NCBI RefSeq assembly: GCF_004336635.1
Contig: NZ_SJXH01000013.1
Location: 1-64,000, forward strand
From: Acinetobacter sp. ANC 4862
Lineage (GTDB): Bacteria; Pseudomonadota; Gammaproteobacteria; Pseudomonadales; Moraxellaceae
Direction of reading: 5' to 3'
Length of the DNA: 64,000 nucleotides
Both the position numbers and the translations under genes were made by a program. The notes under the pieces are model-generated. The model searched no databases, was not told where the DNA came from, and saw only the letters and a program-made list of their open reading frames with translations. Below are positions 37,107-45,802 of the stretch, in pieces. Each line of letters opens with the position of its first letter. The stretch's first letter is position 1.

Positions 37107-37709
37107 ATGGACATAGCAACTGAATATCCACTATTTCAATGTCGTTATCTGCCCCGCTATTTAATCGGGCTGATCTTTATTCCTGCCATATTTATTGTTT
37201 TAGCGCAGCACTCACTCAGTACCTTCTCTCGAGTTCAAGATTTCAGTAGCCTGAGTCAGTATTTATTGCATCAATCTATGTCGGGCTGGTTAATGGTCAT
37301 GTTCATCGTGATGCTGGCATTTATGGCTTTAAACATTAGATTTGTAGTCACCAGTCAAACCATTTCTATACAGAGTTTTGGAATAAAGCTCAGGAATCTG
37401 GTGCAGCGCGATAGGCTGTTAAAGACCCAGCTGTACTGCTCTCATCTCTTAAAATATCGTGCCATTAAGCTACCCAAAACACAAATCTTAAGCCAGGAGC
37501 AAAAATGGAAAACGAGTAGTATCGGCTTTATTTTAAAACCGGAGTTTCGCAAACAATATAAAATGGCACATATTGATCTGAATATGTTTAATAAAGATAA
37601 CCGCAGACAGCTGATTAAGGCTTTGGTGCAACACTATTATTTAGACCCTAAAAATTTTTTAGATAGAAAACAACTTGCCAGACTTAAACTACAACACAAA
37701 CTTCGATAA
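37107..37709 (+). CDS. Hypothetical membrane protein
   Basis: A 200-residue protein with two membrane helices (about residues 16-36 and 58-77) followed by a basic cytoplasmic region. The order of two helices then a beta-rich stretch (IRFVVTSQTISIQSFGIKL) recalls bacterial PH-like (YdbT/YdbS) proteins, but this is only a resemblance. The C-terminal third is rich in Lys, Arg and Gln (RQLIKALVQHYYLD). AAGGTGAT lies 8 bases ahead of the ATG. Monocistronic; a terminator follows. Confidence 0.7.
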   Translation: MDIATEYPLFQCRYLPRYLIGLIFIPAIFIVLAQHSLSTFSRVQDFSSLSQYLLHQSMSGWLMVMFIVMLAFMALNIRFVVTSQTISIQSFGIKLRNLVQRDRLLKTQLYCSHLLKYRAIKLPKTQILSQEQKWKTSSIGFILKPEFRKQYKMAHIDLNMFNKDNRRQLIKALVQHYYLDPKNFLDRKQLARLKLQHKLR

Positions 37710-37733
37710 AAAAGGCGCTCAAAGCGCCTTTTC
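37707..37733. terminator. Bidirectional terminator
   Basis: Stem AAAAAAGGCGC/GCGCCTTTT with loop TCAAA lies between the membrane protein gene and the converging kbp-like gene; it begins at the stop codon. Confidence 0.8.
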
Positions 37734-37746
37734 CATATAGTCCAAC

Positions 37747-38229
37747 TTAAGCGGGAATTCGTAACACTTGACCAGGAAAAATATCATCTGCATCTTTTAA
37801 CAATGGGCGGTTAGCCTCAAATATTTTGTTATATTGATTGGCATCGCCATAATATTCTTTTGAAATTTTAGACAGACTATCGCCAGATTTAACCGTATAG
37901 AATTTACTTTCTGGTGCGGGAGTTGCCACTGTCATCTGATCATCCACTTTCGCGACATGATCGACATTGCCTACGGCCAAAACAATTTTTTCACGGTCTG
38001 CCTGACTTTGTACTTGCCCTTTAATGGTCGCCAGATCGCTGTTTCCGTTATAACTTACAGATAGTCCTGTTACAGGCAAGCCTAATGCTTTTATATGTCC
38101 CAGAAGCTTGTTTGCGATTTCTTGTGCAGAAAGTTCTGCTGGAGTGGTTGATGTGGCCGGAGCTGGCTGTGGTTCTGCTGGTGCTGTATTTTTTTTACCA
38201 ATACCTTTTACAAAATCAAAAAGACCCAT
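37747..38229 (-). CDS. kbp: BON and LysM domain protein, Kbp (YgaU)-like
   Basis: A 160-residue protein with an N-terminal linker rich in A, P and T (residues 14-32), a BON domain (about 35-100, LPVTGLSVSYNGNSDLATIKG) and a C-terminal LysM domain (about 110-158, YTVKSGDSLSKISKEYYG through IFPGQVLRIP). This is the architecture of E. coli Kbp/YgaU, a cytoplasmic potassium-binding protein; it has no signal peptide. Monocistronic. Confidence 0.88.
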   Translation of the reverse strand: MGLFDFVKGIGKKNTAPAEPQPAPATSTTPAELSAQEIANKLLGHIKALGLPVTGLSVSYNGNSDLATIKGQVQSQADREKIVLAVGNVDHVAKVDDQMTVATPAPESKFYTVKSGDSLSKISKEYYGDANQYNKIFEANRPLLKDADDIFPGQVLRIPA

Positions 38230-38380
38230 TTTATTTCTCCATATTGTTATTCAGGCTATTTAAAAAATAGTGCCCTATTTTTATACCTAAAATTTATATA
38301 AAAGAAAGGTTGTCTTTGGTGAACCTAACGTAACGATCTGTAATGAAAGTTGTTTAAAACAGTTTTGATTTTTCATTAAA

Positions 38381-38403
38381 AAAGCCACCTAAAAGGTGGC
38401 TTT
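38381..38403 (-). terminator. Terminator after acpP
   Basis: Stem AAAGCCACCT/AGGTGGCTTT with loop AAA; the minus strand runs into T6. Confidence 0.85.
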
Positions 38404-38429
38404 CATTTTCAGCAAAGCTGAAACAACAA

Positions 38430-38666
38430 TTAACCTAGTTTCTTAGAAACATAGTCAATAGCTGATTGAACAGTTGTGATTTCGTTAGAATCTTCATCAG
38501 GGATAGTGATGTCAAAATCATTTTCGAAAGACATAACAAGCTCAACTAAGTCTAAAGAGTCAGCACCTAAGTCATCCATAAAAGATGCTTCGTTTTTAAT
38601 CTCTTCAGCTTTAAGACCAAGTTGTTCTGCAACCGCTTGTTTGATACGTAGTTCGATATCGCTCAC
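38430..38666 (-). CDS. acpP: Acyl carrier protein
   Basis: Carries growing acyl chains on the phosphopantetheine arm attached to the Ser of [10 protein letters not shown]. The start is GTG at 38666 ([12 protein letters not shown]), giving the standard 78 residues; GAGGAG lies 7 bases ahead. An ATG five codons upstream overlaps that ribosome site and is therefore unlikely. The protein is highly acidic, as usual. It follows fabG by 86 bases and closes the fatty-acid gene group. Confidence 0.96.
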   Translation of the reverse strand: MSDIELRIKQAVAEQLGLKAEEIKNEASFMDDLGADSLDLVELVMSFENDFDITIPDEDSNEITTVQSAIDYVSKKLG

Positions 38667-38752
38667 AGGAATTCTCCTCATTGCTTGTGGCGTTTTTAAT
38701 GCCGTTAGTTTAATTGAATATCTAATTTTTTGAAAGTTTATACATCAGCTAA

Positions 38753-39487
38753 TTAGCTCATGTACAGACCACCATTTACATGTAAAACAGTACCAGTAAT
38801 GTAACTCGCTTTCTCGCTAGCCAGAAAGCTCACTGCATTTGCGATATCTTGTGGATCCCCTAAACGGTTCAATGCCACTTGTTCACTCATTTTCTTGCGA
38901 ATTTCTTCACTTAACTGTTCTGTCATTTCTGTTGCAATAAAACCTGGTGCAACAGCATTCACAGTGATTTGGCGACTACCCATTTCTTTTGCAAGGCTAC
39001 GACCAAACGCTTCTATACCTGCTTTAGCGGCAGAATAGTTGGCTTGTCCCGGATTTGCAAAGTGAGCAACGACAGAACTGATGTTAATAATGCGTCCAAA
39101 ACGTGCTTTGGTCATGCCTTTTAAAACACGCTTAGATAGACGGTATACGGCTTTCAGATGAATATTCAGGATATCGTCCCAATCATCTTCAGACATACGT
39201 AGTAACAAATTATCTTTGGTAATTCCAGCATTGTTCACAAGTGCAAGAACAGGACCATATTTTTGTTCAATCTCTGTAACTAAAGCATCAATGGCAGTCG
39301 CATCACGTACATCAAGTACTAGACCTGCGCCATTTTCAGCAAAGTTTGCAGATAATTTTTCTGCGCCTGCTTCGGAAGTTGCCGTACCAACGACAAAATA
39401 ACCGTCTTGAATGAGTTGCTGAGCGATGGCTGCTCCAATCCCTCTGCTCGCACCTGTTACCAAGGCGACTTTACGTTCTTGTGTCAT
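38753..39487 (-). CDS. fabG: 3-oxoacyl-ACP reductase
   Basis: NADPH-dependent reductase of the first reduction in fatty acid elongation. The 244-residue short-chain dehydrogenase has the cofactor motif GASRGIGAAIAQQL, NNAG, catalytic Ser in INISSVVAH, and YSAAKAG with the Tyr-Lys pair. It begins in the fabD stop codon (ATGA overlap), so the two are translationally coupled. Confidence 0.96.
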   Translation of the reverse strand: MTQERKVALVTGASRGIGAAIAQQLIQDGYFVVGTATSEAGAEKLSANFAENGAGLVLDVRDATAIDALVTEIEQKYGPVLALVNNAGITKDNLLLRMSEDDWDDILNIHLKAVYRLSKRVLKGMTKARFGRIINISSVVAHFANPGQANYSAAKAGIEAFGRSLAKEMGSRQITVNAVAPGFIATEMTEQLSEEIRKKMSEQVALNRLGDPQDIANAVSFLASEKASYITGTVLHVNGGLYMS

Positions 39488-40470
39488 GCAATTTTCCCTT
39501 CAGCCACTAAAATGGCATTTAATGCTTCCTCAAGACGACTGTTACTGTCCAGTGGGAATGCTTTTTCGATTTTTGGTAAACGCTTAGCAAGATTGGCAAG
39601 GACATTACCCGGACCACACTCAACCACATACTCCACCCCTTGATCTTGCAGGTATTGCATGGTTTTGGTCCATTGCACAGATTGATACAATTGTGCAGTC
39701 AATGCCTGACGAACTCCTGCCACATCAGTTGCGATTTCCGCGTTGACATTTTGTATTACAGGAAGACCTGGTAGCTCAATGGCAGTTTGTTCCAAAGCTG
39801 CTGCAAACTTTTCCGCAGCTGGTTTCATCAGTGAACAATGCGATGGAACAGAGACCGGCAATGCAATCGCTTTACCTGATTGTTCTTTTGCTGCAGCCAT
39901 TACAGCTTCTACAGCTTCTTTATCACCGGCAATAACCACTTGACCTTGTGCATTATAATTTGCGGCTTCTACTGAACCGTTCGCTTGTGCATTGACTTGC
40001 TCACAAAGCTCAATCACTTTGGCATCATCAAGACCTAAAATAGCCGCCATTGCACCCTGTCCTTGAGGAACAGCATCTTGCATGAGCTTGCCACGCAAAT
40101 TCACAAGTTTCACTGCATCGCCAAGGCTCATCGCCCCTGCAGCAACCAATGCGCTGTATTCACCTAATGAGTGACCGGCGAGATATTTTGGTGCAACACC
40201 GCCCAATTCCAACCACACACGCCATAACGCGATACTTGCAGTCAGTAATACAGGCTGTGTAAATTCTGTTTGGTTTAACCCTTCACCACTTTGAGCAATG
40301 TGCCATAAATCAAAACCAATCGCTTCTGAAGCTTCAGCAAAAGTTTCTTGCACACCACTAAACTGTTCTGCAAGTTCAGCCAACATGCCAACTTTTTGTG
40401 AACCTTGACCAGGAAAAACAAATGCAGTTTTTGTCGCTTGAGCTGCTTGATCGAGTCGTTTAGCAGACAT
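39484..40470 (-). CDS. fabD: Malonyl-CoA--ACP transacylase
   Basis: Transfers malonyl from CoA to ACP, supplying the extender unit. The 328 residues contain FPGQGSQKVGM, the nucleophile in AGHSLGEYSALVAAGAM, and VPSHCSLMKPAAEKF with the catalytic His. It is first in the fabD-fabG-acpP group; a terminator separates it from rpmF upstream. fabH and plsX, often neighbours in other genera, are not here. Confidence 0.96.
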   Translation of the reverse strand: MSAKRLDQAAQATKTAFVFPGQGSQKVGMLAELAEQFSGVQETFAEASEAIGFDLWHIAQSGEGLNQTEFTQPVLLTASIALWRVWLELGGVAPKYLAGHSLGEYSALVAAGAMSLGDAVKLVNLRGKLMQDAVPQGQGAMAAILGLDDAKVIELCEQVNAQANGSVEAANYNAQGQVVIAGDKEAVEAVMAAAKEQSGKAIALPVSVPSHCSLMKPAAEKFAAALEQTAIELPGLPVIQNVNAEIATDVAGVRQALTAQLYQSVQWTKTMQYLQDQGVEYVVECGPGNVLANLAKRLPKIEKAFPLDSNSRLEEALNAILVAEGKIA

Positions 40471-40565
40471 ATAAAAATCCTTTCATGAGTCTAAGCTCGT
40501 TTACGAAGCGAAATTTAACACTTAATTTTTATTTTGGTAATTGCCAAATACAACAAAAATCGGCA

Positions 40566-40597
40566 ACAAAAAAAGGGAGCTTTCGCTCCCATTTTTT
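40566..40597 (-). terminator. Terminator after rpmF
   Basis: Stem GGGAGC/GCTCCC with loop TTTC, flanked by poly-A and poly-T, lies 32 bases past the rpmF stop on the minus strand. Confidence 0.85.
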
Positions 40598-40628
40598 CTA
40601 CTAAGCTTGACGCTTAATACATCACCAA

Positions 40629-40811
40629 TTATTCAGCAGCTGCTTTAGCGAATAATTGACGACCACGGTAGATACCATCTTTAGTCACGTGGTGACGACG
40701 GTGAACCTCACCAGATGTTTGGTCTACAGTTAATGCATTCTCGGTTAAAGCGTCATGTGAACGGCGCATGTCACGGCGAGAGCGACTTTTACGGTTTTGC
40801 TGAACGGCCAT
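40629..40811 (-). CDS. rpmF: 50S ribosomal protein L32
   Basis: A 60-residue basic ribosomal protein beginning [20 protein letters not shown], the usual L32 N-terminus, with the conserved [13 protein letters not shown]. The zinc-binding cysteines found in some L32 proteins are absent, as in other members of the C-minus form. It follows yceD by 77 bases. Confidence 0.97.
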   Translation of the reverse strand: MAVQQNRKSRSRRDMRRSHDALTENALTVDQTSGEVHRRHHVTKDGIYRGRQLFAKAAAE

Positions 40812-40888
40812 GATGGCTCCTTACAAAGATCGAAAAAATGGATCAGAACAAATTCAGTTGTCTTATACTTTACAGTATAACACAAAAA

Positions 40889-41446
40889 TTAGTTAAGTTT
40901 ACCCTTCAAACTTGCCAAAACATCAAACGGATTATCCCGTTTTTCTTCGACAATGTCTTCATCGGCGGGTTGATGCTTATGCACACAAACATCATGCTTG
41001 GGAGACAACGGCATCAACAATAACAATTCATCTTCTATCAGCGCGAGTAAATCAGCCGACGCAGGTGCATCAAAGCTACCTTTAGTCGTTGCTTCACTTT
41101 CACCTAAGACGATGAAATCAGCATCCTCATCCAAGCGCTCTATCAGTGATTCATCATCCACAAGCGCTAAATGAAAGTCTGAAACGAGAGGAATTTCAAC
41201 GGTATTCAGACAACGTTGACATTCCATTGGAACTTTCGTTTCAACATGACCATCTAACCATACGATACGATGATACGCATCCATTGATAGCTTACAGTCT
41301 ATGTTAATCAATTGATTATCAATTGATCCAACAGCTTCACGGGAAATGCGAACAAAGCGAGACAATGGCAGGGTACCTGACCATGTAAAGCCCTGTTCAG
41401 CCCATTTAAACGGCTCAATCTGTGCCGGAAAGGTATTTGCTGACAT
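40889..41446 (-). CDS. yceD: YceD/DUF177 family protein
   Basis: A 185-residue protein of the DUF177 family, which is almost always placed directly before rpmF and has been linked to 23S rRNA metabolism. The family core MECQRCLNTVEIPL contains the paired cysteines, and LIEDELLLLMPLSPKHD is the conserved acidic segment near the C-terminus. Cytosolic. It is divergent from epmC. Confidence 0.9.
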   Translation of the reverse strand: MSANTFPAQIEPFKWAEQGFTWSGTLPLSRFVRISREAVGSIDNQLINIDCKLSMDAYHRIVWLDGHVETKVPMECQRCLNTVEIPLVSDFHLALVDDESLIERLDEDADFIVLGESEATTKGSFDAPASADLLALIEDELLLLMPLSPKHDVCVHKHQPADEDIVEEKRDNPFDVLASLKGKLN

Positions 41447-41543
41447 AATTAAGGCGGCAATTCTACAAATTCATCGGTACTCTGTCAAAGATTAAGATAC
41501 AATTTTGTACTTATTTAGACAGATCATTTGGGTAATACAAGTC

Positions 41544-42206
41544 ATGCATCAGTTGCAGCCGCAACCTGAAGTCACCACTTCATTACGGTTAACCACTCAT
41601 TCAACCTCAAATTCTGCTGTGTATGTAGACCATGTGCAACTCTCACCTTGGGCTAATTTGCAAACAGAAGTTCAACAAGTAGATTGGCTTATACTACACT
41701 TTAATCACTGGTTTTCCCACCTAAATGTGACGCTTGTTCGTGGTGATTTTGAACCTGAATATTTTCCAGCGACTCAAGATAGCCCTGCCCGCATCCAGTT
41801 TGCGCATGGTTTCTTTAATAGCGCGTTGCATGAGATCAGCCACTGGAGCATTGCTGGCGACAAAAGACGCTTATTGGCAGATTTAGGTTACTGGTATGCA
41901 CCGGATGGTCGAACTGCTGAGCAACAGGCATTATTTGAACAGGTTGAAATTAAACCGCAAGCCATTGAATGGTTATTCTCTAAAGCATTTGCTCGAAAAT
42001 TCCGCGTATCTTTGGATAACTTAACGGGCGATGGCGGTGATGGTGCAACTTTTAAAGACAATGTTTATGCTCAAGTTCAGCAATATTTTAATGGCGAAGC
42101 CAAACTTCCTCGCGATGCAGCACACTTTATTCAGTGTATCTGTGCCTGCACGCGAAGTGGCAAAACATTACAAAGTGATGAGTTTCAACGTGAAATGTTA
42201 GACTGA
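41544..42206 (+). CDS. epmC: Elongation factor P hydroxylase
   Basis: Iron-dependent hydroxylase (YfcM) that adds a hydroxyl group to the beta-lysylated lysine of EF-P. The key metal-binding segment ALHEISHWSIAGDKRR is present, with FAHGFFNSALHEISHW in one stretch and a downstream His/Glu-rich helix. ATG 41544 gives 220 residues; the open frame also begins at a TTG 13 codons earlier, with no ribosome site. E. coli EpmC is about 182 residues, so the first 30-40 residues here are an extension. Confidence 0.9.
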   Translation: MHQLQPQPEVTTSLRLTTHSTSNSAVYVDHVQLSPWANLQTEVQQVDWLILHFNHWFSHLNVTLVRGDFEPEYFPATQDSPARIQFAHGFFNSALHEISHWSIAGDKRRLLADLGYWYAPDGRTAEQQALFEQVEIKPQAIEWLFSKAFARKFRVSLDNLTGDGGDGATFKDNVYAQVQQYFNGEAKLPRDAAHFIQCICACTRSGKTLQSDEFQREMLD

Positions 42207-42290
42207 ATTACACAAACTCATCAAAGCCTGATTGCAAGACTTTGTAAACTCAACAGATAATATCTAAAAATAAATCGGGAGAGAATAAAT

Positions 42291-42908
42291 ATGCTTCATT
42301 TAAGAATACATCCTGATAATCCTCAACCGCGTTTGATCAGTCAGGCGGTAGAGCGTATTCGTGCCGGTGATGTGGTGGTCTACCCGACCGATGCTGCGTA
42401 TGCAATTGGTTGCCAAATCGGAAATAAAAATGCCATGGAGCGTATTTCACAAATCCGTGGCCTAGGGCCCAAGCACCAATATGCGATTCTCTGTTCCGAT
42501 TTATCTGATATTGCTACTTATGCCAAAGTAGATAATGCCATGTATCGGCTGCTTAAAAATAATACTCCCTCAGTGACCACCTTCATTTTACCTGCGACCA
42601 GCGAAGTGCCTAAACGCTTGATGCATCCTAAAAAGAAAACCATTGGACTGCGTATTCCGAGTAACCCGATTTGTCGAATGCTCCTAAAGGAATTGGGTGA
42701 ACCCCTTTTAACCAGTACGCTGATTCTCCCCAATCATACAGAGCCTTTAGATGATCCTTATGATATTGAAATGGAGTTGGAAAAACGCATTGATGTGTTT
42801 ATTGATGGAGGTCTAGGGATTTTAAACACCACCAGTATTGTGGATTTATCCGGTGAGCATCCGGAAGTGATTCGTCGTGGTGTTGGAGATGTAAGCGCTT
42901 TTGAATAA
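42291..42908 (+). CDS. yciO: YciO, Sua5/YrdC-family protein
   Basis: A 205-residue Sua5/YciO/YrdC-domain protein, related to threonylcarbamoyl-AMP synthase TsaC. The nucleotide-binding core is seen in GDVVVYPTDAAYAIGCQIGN, PKKKTIGLRIPSNP and PLLTSTLILP. YciO members resemble TsaC but their role in tRNA t6A formation is less certain, so this is probably not the essential synthase. GGGAGAG lies 9 bases ahead of the ATG. The last codons form one arm of a terminator. Confidence 0.88.
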   Translation: MLHLRIHPDNPQPRLISQAVERIRAGDVVVYPTDAAYAIGCQIGNKNAMERISQIRGLGPKHQYAILCSDLSDIATYAKVDNAMYRLLKNNTPSVTTFILPATSEVPKRLMHPKKKTIGLRIPSNPICRMLLKELGEPLLTSTLILPNHTEPLDDPYDIEMELEKRIDVFIDGGLGILNTTSIVDLSGEHPEVIRRGVGDVSAFE

Positions 42909-42918
42909 GCGCTTTTTT
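42893..42918 (+). terminator. Terminator overlapping the yciO stop codon
   Basis: AAGCGCTT occurs at 42893-42900 and again at 42907-42914; being self-complementary, the copies pair, and T4 follows. The stop codon TAA (42906-42908) lies at the base of the second arm. Confidence 0.7.
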
Positions 42919-42963
42919 AAACTTCCATGAAAAAAAATAAATAAAGATATTGAGAAAGATGAA

Positions 42964-43236
42964 ATGGACTTATTTCATGTATTACTCAATATCGATCAGT
43001 TCTCCGAAGATAAAACCATCTATGTCGAGCACCCTTGGACACTGGAATCTGAAGCCCAAGTCATCTATATAAAGGATAAGGCTACCTCCACTATTCACAT
43101 TGAAAATAAAGTGTATGCGTATTTCCTCGATATTTATTTAGTCGATGAATTATGGGCTCAGTTTGAAAGCCAAAATTTATGTTTGCGCACGGTCTGTCAG
43201 CATATCGTAGAATTTGCGCTTGATCAGCGCACATAA
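42964..43236 (+). CDS. Hypothetical protein, 90 residues
   Basis: A small soluble protein that I do not recognise. It is acidic and rich in aromatic residues, with alternating strands (SEAQVIYIKDKATSTIHIEN) and a C-terminal helix (LRTVCQHIVEFALDQ). The ATG follows GAGAAAGATGAA, a weak ribosome site. It lies 55 bases after yciO, beyond the yciO terminator, on the same strand. Confidence 0.65.
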   Translation: MDLFHVLLNIDQFSEDKTIYVEHPWTLESEAQVIYIKDKATSTIHIENKVYAYFLDIYLVDELWAQFESQNLCLRTVCQHIVEFALDQRT

Positions 43237-43348
43237 AAAATTGCATAACTTTTAAATTTGGCTATTTAACATTTAATCTTTCCAGCAACCCTCATCATCT
43301 AGAAAAAGTAGATAAGTGCTGAACAATACTGTGCATTTAGAATCAATT

Positions 43349-44083
43349 TTAGCTGTTAACAGTTAACGCGATGATATCTTTTAATTTCTTTTTCTGCTTA
43401 CCATCAATATCAAAATTATCTGCTTTTAGCCAAGCCAGATATGCCTTTTCTAATTCAGGCCATTCCTCATCTAAAATTGAAAACCATGCGGTATTGCGGT
43501 TTCGACCTTTAGCTATACGATGTTGACGAAAGGTTCCTTCATACTGAAATCCAAAACGTAAAGCTGCACGTTTTGAAGGTTGATTCAATTCATCACATTT
43601 CCATTCCACACGACGGAAACCTTGCTCAAAACACGCTTTCAATAATAAATAAATCACTTCAGTTGATGCTGTAGACTGCTTTATTTTATGAGAAAAATAA
43701 ACATTTCCAATTTCTATGACATGATCCGCAGGACATTGATTAATTAAGCCCACCCACCCCACCATAATCTGGTTCACTTCAATTAAATAATGCGTTGTTC
43801 CCTTAAAACCAAAATGATTCTTTAAAGCACTTCGTAATTCATCTTCAGTTTCAAAACCGGAATAAGGTAAATAGGTCCAACAACTGCGATCTACTTCGGT
43901 TTTTACACAGTGCCAAATTTGCTTAAAATGCTCCTCACTCAGTGTGGTTACAGACAAATCATGTAATGTGACCCTGTTTCCATATAGATTTTCTGCCAAA
44001 AGATGCACGGCCAAGGGATTAGATACTGGCATTCCGATGATTTGACCATATTCATTTTCTTGTACTTTCTGATAATTTTTCAT
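43349..44083 (-). CDS. GNAT-family N-acetyltransferase (RimJ/RimL-like)
   Basis: A 244-residue acetyltransferase of the type that uses acetyl-CoA on amino groups. The fold is seen in HYLIEVNQIMVGWVGLINQ (strands), IEIGNVYFSHKIKQSTASTE, and the RRVEWKCDELNQPSKRAALRFGF region with FGFQYEGTFRQHRIAKGRNR, typical of the RimJ/L and diverse YdaF-like branch. The substrate is unknown. It faces the hypothetical gene at 42964 and is divergent from scpA. Confidence 0.85.
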   Translation of the reverse strand: MKNYQKVQENEYGQIIGMPVSNPLAVHLLAENLYGNRVTLHDLSVTTLSEEHFKQIWHCVKTEVDRSCWTYLPYSGFETEDELRSALKNHFGFKGTTHYLIEVNQIMVGWVGLINQCPADHVIEIGNVYFSHKIKQSTASTEVIYLLLKACFEQGFRRVEWKCDELNQPSKRAALRFGFQYEGTFRQHRIAKGRNRNTAWFSILDEEWPELEKAYLAWLKADNFDIDGKQKKKLKDIIALTVNS

Positions 44084-44379
44084 CGCTGATCACAACGTGT
44101 TTTCTTGATTTTATATTGCGCAAAAAATCTCCTTTTCGCCAGTAAAAAATATATATCTAACAATGACATCATGTACGTTGTTTTCAGTTAGATAAAAATT
44201 CCCTATTTATTTTAGGTTTTTTTGTCATTTGTTAGCTTTTGTAATTTATTTGGAGTCCATTTTCCTTTAGACTACGCAGATTAATTATGTGCTTTTTCTC
44301 ATCACCCAGCACCTATACTGACCGCTGATCTGAAATAGCATCTTCATGCCTTTGAAAATTCGCGTGGCCTATAACTGTA
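44084..44379. other. Divergent intergenic region before scpA
   Basis: Very AT-rich in its first 200 bases, with a short direct theme ATATATCTAAC/AGTTAGATA (44150-44195) able to pair. scpA lacks a clear ribosome site. An out-of-frame 17-codon open frame (44346-44399) overlaps the scpA start. No gene was recognised. Confidence 0.4.
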
Positions 44380-45174
44380 ATGAATCAACCGATCCATAAT
44401 CCTATGGAGCAAGCTTCACCCATCCGCGTTATGGATGAGTGGCAAGAATCAATTCCAGAGGATTTGTATATTCCTCCTGCTGCATTTGAAATTCTTTTAG
44501 AGCATTTCGAAGGACCACTCGACTTCCTGATTTACCTGATTCAAAAAAGCGGTTTTGACTTATTACAACTTGATATTGCCCCGATTGCAGCCCAGTATTT
44601 ATCGTATATGGATGCAATGAAGTCACTCAATATTGAATTAACAGCAGATTATATGGTGATGGCGGCTTTATTGGCCGATCTCAAATCACGTTTACTACTA
44701 CCAAAAGCAAGTACATCCATTGTTATTGAAAAAGATCCAAAACAACAACTGATTGACCGTCTAGAAACTTATTTACGTGTAAAACAGGCAGCTGAACGTT
44801 TGGGTCAAATGCCAGTTCTAGAACGCGATACCTTCCCAACAAATGTAAGTTTGGGTCATATTGCACAAAATAACGAAGGCTATGATATTGCTCTTTTACG
44901 TGATGCCTTATTTTGCGTGTTCAATCGACCAGAACCGGTTACCCATCAAATTCAACAAGAACCCGTACTGCTAGAAGAACGCATTGCTTTTATTGAAAGC
45001 CGCTTACAGTCAGGTGAAATCCTGCATTTCGAGGCCTTGCTGAAACCGAGTCAAGGACGTATGGGTATGGTGGTCACCTTTATGGCCATTTTAGAACTTA
45101 CACGCCAACAAAAAGTGAATATTATTGCGACAGGTATTGAAGCGCCACTGGCGATTCAAGGAGTACAAGCATGA
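44380..45174 (+). CDS. scpA: Segregation and condensation protein A (kleisin)
   Basis: Kleisin that bridges the SMC head domains in the SMC-ScpAB condensin and acts in chromosome compaction and segregation. The 264 residues show the N-terminal SMC-binding region LEHFEGPLDFLIYLIQKSG and MAALLADLKSRLLLP, plus a C-terminal winged helix. The first of two nearby ATGs (44380, 44404) was taken; neither has a good ribosome site. It overlaps scpB by four bases. Its partner smc is in the same window at 57.7-61.2 kb. Confidence 0.93.
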   Translation: MNQPIHNPMEQASPIRVMDEWQESIPEDLYIPPAAFEILLEHFEGPLDFLIYLIQKSGFDLLQLDIAPIAAQYLSYMDAMKSLNIELTADYMVMAALLADLKSRLLLPKASTSIVIEKDPKQQLIDRLETYLRVKQAAERLGQMPVLERDTFPTNVSLGHIAQNNEGYDIALLRDALFCVFNRPEPVTHQIQQEPVLLEERIAFIESRLQSGEILHFEALLKPSQGRMGMVVTFMAILELTRQQKVNIIATGIEAPLAIQGVQA

Positions 45175-45761
45175 TAAATGATCAAGCGACACCCCTATCT
45201 GTTGCTGATAACCAACATGAAGTTTTGATGCAACTGGAAGCGATTATTTTTGCCAGTGAAGCAGCTGTTTCACTTGCACGTTTAAAAGAAGCGTTCCAAA
45301 ATCAATATGCCAAACCAGAATTGCGTCAATTCTTACAACAGCTTGCCATGCTACAACATGGCAGATCGATCGAACTGGTGGAAACCGCACAAGGTTTCCG
45401 TTTTCAGGTTCGTGCTAAATATCGCAATATCATTACTCAGGTTTGGCCAGAGCGACCAACTCGCTTATCCCCAACCCTGCTCGAAACCATTGCTGTGATT
45501 GCTTACCATCAACCAGTAACGCGAGCAGATATTGAACAGATTCGTGGGGTTTCAAACAATAGTCAAATACTCAGATCTTTGTTTGACTGGAACTGGATTA
45601 AAGAGTCCGGATTCAGAGAACTCCCTGGAAGACCCGCGTTGTTAGTTACAACGCCACAATTTTTAAATGCATTTGGCCTGTCTTCACTGGGTCAATTGCC
45701 TCCCCTGCAGGATGCCAAGGAAGCTTTTATGGTCCTCGATGCTCACGCACCGAAGTCATAG
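45171..45761 (+). CDS. scpB: Segregation and condensation protein B
   Basis: ScpB forms dimers of winged helices that bind ScpA. The 196 residues contain the family signatures LEAIIFASEAAVSLARLKEAF, LSPTLLETIAVIAYHQPVTRADIEQIRGV (key ETIAVIAYHQPVTRADIEQI), and LPGRPALLVTTPQFLNAFGL. It starts inside the scpA stop codon, so the two are coupled, and rluB follows 41 bases later. Confidence 0.94.
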   Translation: MINDQATPLSVADNQHEVLMQLEAIIFASEAAVSLARLKEAFQNQYAKPELRQFLQQLAMLQHGRSIELVETAQGFRFQVRAKYRNIITQVWPERPTRLSPTLLETIAVIAYHQPVTRADIEQIRGVSNNSQILRSLFDWNWIKESGFRELPGRPALLVTTPQFLNAFGLSSLGQLPPLQDAKEAFMVLDAHAPKS

Positions 45762-45802
45762 ATAGGTGAACTGTTGATGATAATTTCTAAGGTTATGCTG
45801 TC

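Noticed and set aside
38690-38705. Small hairpin GGCGTTTTTAATGCC upstream of acpP
   Set aside because: Only three strong pairs at its base and no T run; too weak to call a regulatory structure.
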